Shown here one piece after another: positions 28,506-35,643 of a stretch of 64,000 nt of DNA. The notes below the pieces were generated by a model. The model did no database searches. It was not told the origin of the DNA and saw nothing but the letters and a program-made list of their open reading frames with translations. Within the stretch, counting starts at the first letter, position 1. The number at the start of each line of letters is the position of its first letter. Origin of the DNA: Promicromonospora sukumoe 327MFSha3.1 (GTDB taxonomy: Bacteria > Actinomycetota > Actinomycetes > Actinomycetales > Cellulomonadaceae); contig NZ_ARQM01000001.1 of assembly GCF_000385135.1 (NCBI RefSeq), forward strand, positions 62,001 to 126,000, in the 5' to 3' direction. The position numbers and the translations under genes are program-made.

Positions 28506-29620
28506 CGCGGCGCATCGTCGTGCTCGACGACACCGCGGACTCCCTGCTCTCCCGCATCGAGGCGGTGCGGTCCGCGGGCGACGTCCCGCTCGTCGCGGAC
28601 GGCCGCTGGCCCGCCGCGCAGCGCGAAGCGGTCGACGCGCTCGTCCGCACGGCCGAGCCGCCGGCCGGTGCGGCCTGGGCGACGCTGACCTCCGGCAGCA
28701 GCGGCACCGCCCGCGTCGTGGTGCGGACCGAGGAGTCCTGGGCGCGGTCGTTCGCCGCCGTGTCCGGGTTCCTGGACGCGGGTGCGGAACAGGTCGTCGC
28801 CCTGCCCGCCCCGGCGTCGTCCTCGCTCACGCTGTTCTCGCTGGCGCACGCCCTGGCCGGCGGCCCGCGCCCGGCGCTCCCGGGGGACGACGCCGGGCTG
28901 GCCGCGGCCACCGCGTTCCACGGCACGCCGCACGCCCTGCGCACCCTGCTCGAACGCGGGGCGCTGCCGCGCGTGCGCACCGCCCTGGTCGGCGGCTCCC
29001 ACCTCGACCAGCAGGTCCGCGCGCTCGCCGAGTCCCGGGGCATCCGCGTCGTCGCCTACTACGGCGCGGCCGAGCTCTCCTTCGTGGCCGCCGCCGACGG
29101 CACCGGGCTGCGCCCCTTCCCCGGGGTGGAGGTCGACGTGCGCGACGGCCAGGTCTGGGTGCGGTCCCCCTACGTGGCCCTCGGCTACCTCGGCGACACC
29201 GGCCCCCTGCGCACGGACGGGCCGTGGGCCACCGTGGGCGACCTCGGCGAGCTACGGGACGGGGTGCTCACCCTGCGCGGCCGCGCGGACGGCGCCATCC
29301 TCAGCGCCTCTGCCACCGTGATCCCCGAGGAGGTCGAGGCCCACCTCCGGCGGCTGCCCGGCGTCCGGGACGCCGTCGTCTTCGGCTACCCGGCCGGCGG
29401 CGTCGGCGCGCTGGTCGCCGCCGTGGTGGAACCGGCCGCCGGCCGCGCGCCGGTCGGCGCAGGCCTCCTGCGCGAGACGGCGGCGGCCGGCATGAGCCCG
29501 TCGCACCGGCCCCGCATCTGGTTCACCGGCGACCTGCCGCGCACCGCCGCCGGAAAACCGGCCCGCGCCGAGGTGGTCCGCCGCGCACTCGCGGGGGAGG
29601 TGCGTCGAGTTGTCGGCTGA
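28502..29620 (+). CDS. short AMP-forming acyl-CoA ligase, YhfT-like, in biotin operon
   Basis: A 372-residue member of the adenylate-forming ligase superfamily. It has the P-loop TSGSSGTA (with the usual Lys region changed to RVVV), YYGAAELSF as the adenine motif, GDLG, and the C-terminal catalytic lysine region RTAAGKPARAE. It is more than 100 residues shorter than a typical acyl-CoA ligase: most of the first N-terminal subdomain is missing. Its position between bioY and a thiolase matches B. subtilis yhfT. A role in making or salvaging a pimelate-type biotin precursor has been proposed for such sets but is not shown. Confidence 0.8.
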   Translation: MTRRIVVLDDTADSLLSRIEAVRSAGDVPLVADGRWPAAQREAVDALVRTAEPPAGAAWATLTSGSSGTARVVVRTEESWARSFAAVSGFLDAGAEQVVALPAPASSSLTLFSLAHALAGGPRPALPGDDAGLAAATAFHGTPHALRTLLERGALPRVRTALVGGSHLDQQVRALAESRGIRVVAYYGAAELSFVAAADGTGLRPFPGVEVDVRDGQVWVRSPYVALGYLGDTGPLRTDGPWATVGDLGELRDGVLTLRGRADGAILSASATVIPEEVEAHLRRLPGVRDAVVFGYPAGGVGALVAAVVEPAAGRAPVGAGLLRETAAAGMSPSHRPRIWFTGDLPRTAAGKPARAEVVRRALAGEVRRVVG

Positions 29621-30749
29621 CGCCGTGGTCGTCGCCGCCCGCCGGACGCCGGTCGGCACCCGCGGGCGGGCGCTGGCGAGCCTTGACGTGGAGCGGCTCG
29701 CCACGCCGGTCGTCCGTGCCGCGCACGCCGACGCCGAGACCGCGGCCGGCCGACCGCTGGCCGTGGCCGACGTCGTGCTCGGCAACTGCATGGGCCCCGG
29801 CGGCAACCCGGCCCGCGTCGCGGCGCTCGCCGCCGGGCTCGGCGTCGAGGTGCCGGGCGTGACCGTGGACCGGCAGTGCGGCAGCGGGCTCGCCGCGGTG
29901 CTCGACGCCGCCGCGGCGATCCGCGCGGGCGACGCCCGGGTGCGGATCGCGGGCGGTGTCGAGAGCGCCTCGACGGCTCCGGTCCGCTCCGTCGACGGCG
30001 TGCCCTACTCGCGCGCGCCGTTCGCGCCGCACGGCTGGCCCGACCCCGACATGGTCGAGGCCGCGGAGCACCTGGCCGCCGCCGACGGCATCGGCCGCGA
30101 CCGGCAGGACGCCCACGCCGCGCGCAGCCACCGCCGGGCGGTCGCCGCCCGGGACGCCGGGCGGTTCACGGCGGAGCTCGTCCCGGTGGCGGGGCTGACC
30201 GCGGACGACAGTATCGGCGTCGCCGAACGGCTGCTGCCGCGTCTGCCCGCCCTGTTCGACGGCGGCACGCTGACCGCGGGCACCGCCACCCGGATCAGCG
30301 ACGGGGCGGCCGCCGTCGCGCTCGTGCCGGACGGGCTCCGGGGCGACGCCCCGGGCCTCGTGCTCCGGGGCCACGCGGTGGTCGGCTGCGACCCCGCGCT
30401 GCCGGGGATCGGGGCCGCGCCGGCCGTACTGGCGGCGCTCGACCTGGCCGATGCGCGGGCGGATGACGTCGCGGCCTTCGAGATCGTCGAGGCCTTCGCC
30501 GCCCAGTCGCTGGCCGTGCTCGACCGCCTGGGCATCGCCGACGACGACCTGCGGGTGTGCGCGGACGGCGGGGCGCTCGCCCTGGGACATCCCTGGGGAG
30601 CGAGCGGCGCGGTCAGCGTGGTGCGGCTGTTCGGCCGGCTCGTGCGCGGGGGAGCGCCCGCCGGGACGCTCGGCGTCGCCGCGGCGTCCGTGGGCGGCGG
30701 CCTGGGCGTCGCCGCCGTGTTCGAGGTGGTTCGAGAGGTGGTCCGATGA
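29610..30749 (+). CDS. thiolase-like protein, YhfS-like, with altered active site
   Basis: A 379-residue thiolase-family protein. The nucleophile C90 (RQCGSGLAA) and H327 (GHPWGASGA) are kept. The Asn of the usual NEAFA motif is V293 (EIVEAFAAQ), and the second catalytic cysteine of the C-terminal CxGGG motif is S360 (ASVGGGLG). Standard acetyl-CoA acetyltransfer is therefore doubtful; a different condensation or hydrolysis is possible. The TTG start has GGGGGAGG nine bases upstream and overlaps the ligase gene by 11 bp. It is the counterpart of yhfS in the B. subtilis yhfU-T-S group. Confidence 0.82.
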   Translation: MSADAVVVAARRTPVGTRGRALASLDVERLATPVVRAAHADAETAAGRPLAVADVVLGNCMGPGGNPARVAALAAGLGVEVPGVTVDRQCGSGLAAVLDAAAAIRAGDARVRIAGGVESASTAPVRSVDGVPYSRAPFAPHGWPDPDMVEAAEHLAAADGIGRDRQDAHAARSHRRAVAARDAGRFTAELVPVAGLTADDSIGVAERLLPRLPALFDGGTLTAGTATRISDGAAAVALVPDGLRGDAPGLVLRGHAVVGCDPALPGIGAAPAVLAALDLADARADDVAAFEIVEAFAAQSLAVLDRLGIADDDLRVCADGGALALGHPWGASGAVSVVRLFGRLVRGGAPAGTLGVAAASVGGGLGVAAVFEVVREVVR

Positions 30750-31432
30750 GCGGGGTCGAGCTGGAGAACGTGACCGTGCGCCTCGGCGACACGGACGTGC
30801 TGCGCGACGTGACGCTGTCCCTCCGGGCGCGGACCGTCGCCGTGGTCGGGGAGAACGGCTCGGGCAAGTCGACGCTCGCGCGCCTGCTCAGCGGCCTGGC
30901 CGTCGCCCGGGAGGGCACCGTCCGCGTGCTCGGCCTGGACCCGGCCCGCCAGGTCGCGGAGCTGCGCCGGCGCGTCGCCGTCGTCTTCAGCAACCCGGAC
31001 GCGCAGATCGTCATGCCGACCGTGGCCGAGGACGTCGCGTTCTCCCTGCGCACCGAGAAGCTGTCCCGCCAGGAGCGGACCGAGCGGGTGACCGCCGCGC
31101 TCGGCCGGTTCGGGCTCGCGGACCTCGCCGACCGGTCGTCGCACGACCTGTCCGGCGGGCAGAAGCAGCTGCTGGCCCTGTGCGGCGCCTTCGTGCGGAA
31201 CCCCGACCTGGTCGTGGCCGACGAGCCCACCGCCTACCTCGACGCGCCCAACGCCCGCCGGGTCGCCGACCACCTGCTCGAGGACGCCGCGCACCGGATG
31301 GTCCTGGTGACGCACGACCTGGCGCTCGCGCGCCGCTGCGACGTCGCCGTGCTGGTCCAGGACGGAGCGGTGACAAGGGTCGGGGCGCCCGACGACGTGC
31401 TGGCCGCGTACGAGGCGAGCATCCGGTGGTGA
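30746..31432 (+). CDS. bioM: ECF transporter ATPase BioM
   Basis: A 228-residue ABC ATPase of the energy-coupling-factor type. It has Walker A GENGSGKST, Q loop FSNPDAQI (the ECF variant), signature LSGGQKQ and Walker B VVADEPT. With the adjacent T component and BioY it forms the BioMNY biotin importer. ATG overlaps the thiolase stop; its own stop overlaps the next start. Confidence 0.93.
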   Translation: MSGVELENVTVRLGDTDVLRDVTLSLRARTVAVVGENGSGKSTLARLLSGLAVAREGTVRVLGLDPARQVAELRRRVAVVFSNPDAQIVMPTVAEDVAFSLRTEKLSRQERTERVTAALGRFGLADLADRSSHDLSGGQKQLLALCGAFVRNPDLVVADEPTAYLDAPNARRVADHLLEDAAHRMVLVTHDLALARRCDVAVLVQDGAVTRVGAPDDVLAAYEASIRW

Positions 31433-32022
31433 CCCTCTACCGGCCCGGGGACGGGCCCTGGTACCGCCTGCCGACCGGGTGGAAGACGGCGCTGCTCCTC
31501 GTGGTCGTGCTCGCCGTCTGCCTGCTGCCGCCCACCTGGTGGGCCGCCGGGGTGATGGCCGCCGTCTGCGTGGCCTGCTACGCGGTGCCGGGCATCGGGC
31601 TGCGGGAGCTCGGCCGCCAGGCCTGGGCCGCCCGCTGGATCGTCGTGGTGACGCTCGCGGGCCAGCTGATCTTCCTGGACCCGGAGCACGCCGTCGCCAA
31701 CGCCGCCCGGGTGACCACGGCGATCACGCTGGCCGGGCTGCTCACGCTGACCACCCCGGCGACCGAGCTGCTGGACACGGTCGAGCGGGCGATGCAGCCC
31801 CTGGCGCGCCTGGGCCTCGACCCCCAGCGGGCGGCGCTGACCCTCTCCGTGACGCTGAGCACCCTGCCCGTGCTCGCCCGCCTCGCGCGCGACGTGCGCG
31901 AGGCGCAGCTCGCCCGCGGCGGCGGCCGGAGCCTGCGGCACTTCGCCATGCCGTACCTCGTCATGGTGCTCAAGCACGCCGACGAGCTGGGCGACGCGCT
32001 CGCGGTGCGCGGGGTGCGGTAG
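31429..32022 (+). CDS. bioN: ECF transporter T component BioN
   Basis: A 197-residue membrane protein with four or five helices, of the CbiQ/BioN transmembrane family. It carries the short coupling-helix motif ARGG (EAQLARGGGRS) that docks on the ATPase. Starts with GTG within the bioM stop and closes the biotin operon; the next gene is convergent and 17 bp away. Confidence 0.9.
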   Translation: MTLYRPGDGPWYRLPTGWKTALLLVVVLAVCLLPPTWWAAGVMAAVCVACYAVPGIGLRELGRQAWAARWIVVVTLAGQLIFLDPEHAVANAARVTTAITLAGLLTLTTPATELLDTVERAMQPLARLGLDPQRAALTLSVTLSTLPVLARLARDVREAQLARGGGRSLRHFAMPYLVMVLKHADELGDALAVRGVR

Positions 32023-32039
32023 GCCGGTCGCCTCCCGGC

Positions 32040-32915
32040 TCAGAGGTGCAGCGTGCCCTCCGCGGTCACCACGCCGCTGCCGGTGATCGTGACCAGGGGT
32101 CCGTCGACGCGCAGCTCGATCCGGCTGGGCCGGCCCAGCGCGCGGCCCTGCTCGACGACGACGCGCGCCGGGTCGGCCACGAGCCCGTCGCGGGTCAGCA
32201 CGGCGGCGAGCGGTCCGGCCGCCGTGCCCGTGGCCGGGTCCTCGGCGATGCCGACGGTCGGGTTGAAGAACCGGGCGTAGGCGCTCAGGCCCGGCGCGGC
32301 GTCGGTGGTGTACACGTAGCAGCCCTCGGCCCCGGCGTCCGCCAGCAGGGCGCGCAGGCCGGCCGTGTCGGGCTGCGCGGCGTCGACCGCCGCGACGTCG
32401 CGCACCGGCACCAGCAGGTGCTCCGCGCCGGTGGAGGCGACCTCGGCGACCCGGTCGGCGTCGAGGTCCTCGGGGCGCAGACCCAGCACGGCGGCCAGTG
32501 CCGCGCGGTCCTCGACCCGGCCCAGGAACCGCGGGGCCGACTGCGCCATCGAGACCTCGACGCCGGAGGCCGACCGCGTCACCCGCACGTCCAGCAGGTC
32601 GGCGCCGATCTGCTGGACGAACCGGTCCCGGTCCTGGTCCAGCCGCCCGGCCAGGGCCAGCCAGATCCAGGCGCCCATCGCGTTGTGGCCCGCGCCGAAG
32701 ACCTCTACCCCGGCGGGCGTGAAGGACCGCAGCCGGTGGTCGGCACCGGGGCGGTCGGGGCGCACCAGGAACGTCGTCTCGGACTGGTTGAACTCGCGGG
32801 CGACCGCCTGCATCGTCCCCTCCGGCAGCGGGTCGGCGTCGGGCACGAGGGCGAGCGGGTTGCCGGTCAGCGGCGTGGCCGCGAACACGTCCACCCAGTA
32901 GAACGGAACGTCCAC
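32040..32915 (-). CDS. PhzF-family isomerase/epimerase-like protein
   Basis: A 291-residue PhzF-fold protein (two diaminopimelate-epimerase-like halves). It has GNPLALV, the conserved glutamate in FNQSETTF, FTPAGVEVFGAGHNAMG, and EDPATGTAAGPLA in the second half. PhzF isomerises dihydro-3-hydroxyanthranilate in phenazine makers, but most actinobacterial homologues have unknown substrates and no phenazine genes are nearby. GTG start chosen because AAGGAG precedes it. It is read leftward after the stress protein gene (41 bp apart). Confidence 0.85.
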   Translation of the reverse strand: MDVPFYWVDVFAATPLTGNPLALVPDADPLPEGTMQAVAREFNQSETTFLVRPDRPGADHRLRSFTPAGVEVFGAGHNAMGAWIWLALAGRLDQDRDRFVQQIGADLLDVRVTRSASGVEVSMAQSAPRFLGRVEDRAALAAVLGLRPEDLDADRVAEVASTGAEHLLVPVRDVAAVDAAQPDTAGLRALLADAGAEGCYVYTTDAAPGLSAYARFFNPTVGIAEDPATGTAAGPLAAVLTRDGLVADPARVVVEQGRALGRPSRIELRVDGPLVTITGSGVVTAEGTLHL

Positions 32916-32956
32916 GGAGGGCTCCTTGGTCGGCGTCGGCGATCGGTGGCCCCATG

Positions 32957-33835
32957 CTAGGGGCGCGCGGCGTCCCGCCGGTGGGCCACGATCACCGGGT
33001 GGTGCGACCGGCGCAGTACGGCGTCCGCGACGGAGTACCGCAGGCGCCCGACGGTCTGCGAGTGCGGGCGGCCGCCGAGCACCACCAGGTCGTCCGGCCC
33101 GAGCTCGTCCAGGAGCGCGTCGACCACGTTGCCGCTGGTGAAGGTGACCGACCGGGCCACCCCGGGGAACCGTTCGGACCACTGCGCCACCTGCCGCTGC
33201 ACGCCCTCCTGCTCCGCCGCGCGGTGCCCGGTGTCCGGCCCGCCGAAGTCGAGGTCCGCCGCGGCGGCGGGCTCCATCACGTGCACCGCCGCCAGCGGGC
33301 AGGACCGGCGCCGCGCCTCCGCGAACCCCAGGTCGAGCTGGGGGCCGCCGTCGCCGTTGCTCACGGCGACCACCACGCGGCCCGGCTCGCCGGCGGGCGC
33401 ACCGGCCGGGACGACGGCCACGGGGCCGGGCGCCGACGCGGCGAGCGTGCCCGACACGGAGCCGAGCACGGCCCGGTCCAGCGCGCCCAGCCCGCGCCGG
33501 CCGACCACCACCAGGTCGGCGGCCGCGGACCGCTGCGCGAGCACGTGCGCCGGGTCGCCGTGCACGACCTGCCCGTCGACCAGGTGCCCGCCGGGGTGGG
33601 CGCCGTCCAGCCGGGTCACGGCGCGCTCGACGGCGGCGTGCGCCTCCGCGCGCAGGTCCTCGACGTCGACGCCCATGGTGGCGGTCCTGGCCGAGGGCGG
33701 GGTGACGTAGGCGCTCACCACGGTCAGGGGTGCCCCGTGGCGGTCCGCGGTCAGCGCCGCCCAGTCGACGGCGGCCATGCTCTGCGGGGAGCCGTCGACG
33801 CCGACGACGATGCCGCGCTGCCAGGGGTTGCCCAT
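32957..33835 (-). CDS. universal stress protein, two UspA domains (copy 2)
   Basis: A 292-residue double UspA protein, clearly duplicated from the same ancestor as the one at 1847-2773. Both begin MG-WQRGIVVGVDGSPQSM and share GRRGLGALDRAVLGS in domain 1 and RLRYSVADAVLRRS near the end. It is 16 residues shorter at the C-terminus. GAGGAG precedes the ATG. Its promoter region carries two DosR-like boxes and is shared with the divergent DosS-like kinase gene. Confidence 0.9.
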   Translation of the reverse strand: MGNPWQRGIVVGVDGSPQSMAAVDWAALTADRHGAPLTVVSAYVTPPSARTATMGVDVEDLRAEAHAAVERAVTRLDGAHPGGHLVDGQVVHGDPAHVLAQRSAAADLVVVGRRGLGALDRAVLGSVSGTLAASAPGPVAVVPAGAPAGEPGRVVVAVSNGDGGPQLDLGFAEARRRSCPLAAVHVMEPAAAADLDFGGPDTGHRAAEQEGVQRQVAQWSERFPGVARSVTFTSGNVVDALLDELGPDDLVVLGGRPHSQTVGRLRYSVADAVLRRSHHPVIVAHRRDAARP

Positions 33836-33928
33836 GATCGTCTCCTCGCTCCGGCACCCGCCCGGGGTGACACCTCCAGCCGATCACGTGCGGTACGCCG
33901 GGCATCAGTGCTGGAGGGCCCGGTGGGC

Positions 33929-33965
33929 GGGGCCAAGGTCCCGCCCGGGACGGGCCGAAGGTCCC
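33929..33965. promoter_or_regulatory. two DosR-like boxes between stress protein and DosS-like kinase
   Basis: On the minus strand the boxes read GGGACCTTGGCCCC (33929-33942) and GGGACCTTCGGCCC (33952-33965), in the same orientation and 23 bp apart. The first is 94 bp from the stress protein start; the second is 53 bp from the kinase start. Tandem boxes two turns apart are common at mycobacterial DosR promoters. Confidence 0.55.
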
Positions 33966-34017
33966 CCGACGGCGTTACCGTGGAAGACGCAGGGGGTGTG
34001 AACGGCGGGAGGCTGCC

Positions 34018-35643
34018 GTGGCGGAGCATGCTCATGAGCGGACCGAGCTGTTGCTCGACGCGCTGGCGAACCTCGGGCGCGGTCTGGAGCTCGAGACGGC
34101 TTTGAACCAGATCAGCGCGATCGCCGCCCGCCTCGTCGGCGCCCGGTACGTGGCGCTGGGCGTGCTGGGGGACGACGGGCGCATCGCCCGGTTCCTGACC
34201 GTCGGGCTGTCCCCGGAGCAGGTGCGGGCGATCGGCCCCTACCCGACCGGGCACGGGATCCTGGGCGAGCTGATCCGGCACCCGGTCCCGCTGCGGCTGC
34301 ACGACCTCGGCGAGCACCCGGCGTCCGTGGGCTTCCCCGCCAACCACCCGCCCATGCGGTCCTTCCTGGGGGCGCCACTGCGCGTGCACGGCGGCGCGTT
34401 CGGCAACCTCTACCTCACGGAGAAGGACGGCGGGGGCGACTTCACCGAGGACGACCAGCGGCTGCTGGAGGCGCTGGCGGCCGGCGCGAGCGTCGCGATC
34501 GAGAACGCCAACCTGTACGAGGAGGCGCGCCTGCGGGAGCAGTCCGCCCGGGCGAACGACGAGATCTCCCGCCGCGTGCTCACCGGCTGCTCCCCGGAGG
34601 AGGTGTTCGCGCTCGCGGCCGACAACGCCCTGCGGGTCGCGGGCGCGGACACGGCGATCATCGCGCTGCCCGAGGACGGGTACCAGCACCTCGTCGTGCG
34701 GGCCGCCGCGGGTACCGAGGCGACGCGCCTGGTCGGCGTCATGCTCCCGCCGGGCGGCACCTTCTCCAGCATCGTCCTGAACTCGGGCGAGCCGATCGTC
34801 TCGCCCGACGCCGTGGCCGACGAGCGCACCCAGCTCTCCTTCGACCTGCGGCACGAGATCGGCCCCCTCGCGGTGCTGCCGCTGGGCGGCCCGGGCGGTA
34901 CCCGCGGCGTGCTGGCCGTCGGGCGGTTCGAGGGCCGGGTGCCGTTCGCCCCGGTGGTCGTCGAGGCGCTGCAGGGCTTCGCCGCCCAGGTGGCCGTGGC
35001 GCTGGAGCTCGCGGAGCACCGCGTGGACGCCGCGCGGTTCGCCGTGCTCCGCGACCGGGAGCGCATCGCCCGCGACCTGCACGACCTCGCCGTGCAGCGG
35101 CTCTACGCGACGGGCCTGGGGTTGCTCTCCCTGCGGCGCGACCTCGACGGCGACCACGCGCACCGGGTCGGCCGGGCGGTCGACGAGATCGACGAGACGA
35201 TCGCGCTGATCCGGACCACCGTGCACCGGCTGCAGCCGGGGCCGGCACGCACGCGGCAGGAGGACCTGCGGACCCGGGTCATCACCGAGGTCGACGTCGC
35301 CACCGGCCCGCTCGGCTACTCCCCGCAGCTCCGCTTCGACGGGCCGGTCGACTCGGCGGTCCCGTCCGACGTCGCCGAGCACCTGGTCGCCGTCCTGCGC
35401 GAGGGGCTGTCGAACGTCGCGCGGCACGCCCACGCACGCTCGGTCGCGGTCCGGCTGGCGGTGTCGGACGACGTGGTCCTGACCGTGGTGGACGACGGCG
35501 TCGGCATCCCCGGCGACGTGCCGCAGAGCGGCCTGCGCAACCTGGCCCGGCGGGCGGCCGAGCTGGGCGGTGCGCTCGGCGTCGGCCCCGGTGACGCGGG
35601 CGGCACCCGGCTGGAGTGGCGCGTACCCCTGGAGAACACGTGA
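34018..35643 (+). CDS. DosS/DevS-like GAF-GAF sensor histidine kinase
   Basis: A 541-residue cytoplasmic sensor kinase: GAF domain A (about 20-165), GAF domain B (about 185-330), a HisKA_3 region with RIARDLHDLAVQRL (H355) and a HATPase domain (DDGVGIPG, GLRNLARRAAELGG). The GAF-A stretch HPASVGFP followed by NHPPMRSFLGAPLRV closely matches M. tuberculosis DosS, and H110 before PPMR sits where DosS has its proximal haem histidine. It therefore probably senses oxygen, NO or CO. GTG start with GGCGGGAGG. No partner DosR-type regulator lies in the window. It overlaps the GH65 gene by GTGA. Confidence 0.88.
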   Translation: MAEHAHERTELLLDALANLGRGLELETALNQISAIAARLVGARYVALGVLGDDGRIARFLTVGLSPEQVRAIGPYPTGHGILGELIRHPVPLRLHDLGEHPASVGFPANHPPMRSFLGAPLRVHGGAFGNLYLTEKDGGGDFTEDDQRLLEALAAGASVAIENANLYEEARLREQSARANDEISRRVLTGCSPEEVFALAADNALRVAGADTAIIALPEDGYQHLVVRAAAGTEATRLVGVMLPPGGTFSSIVLNSGEPIVSPDAVADERTQLSFDLRHEIGPLAVLPLGGPGGTRGVLAVGRFEGRVPFAPVVVEALQGFAAQVAVALELAEHRVDAARFAVLRDRERIARDLHDLAVQRLYATGLGLLSLRRDLDGDHAHRVGRAVDEIDETIALIRTTVHRLQPGPARTRQEDLRTRVITEVDVATGPLGYSPQLRFDGPVDSAVPSDVAEHLVAVLREGLSNVARHAHARSVAVRLAVSDDVVLTVVDDGVGIPGDVPQSGLRNLARRAAELGGALGVGPGDAGGTRLEWRVPLENT

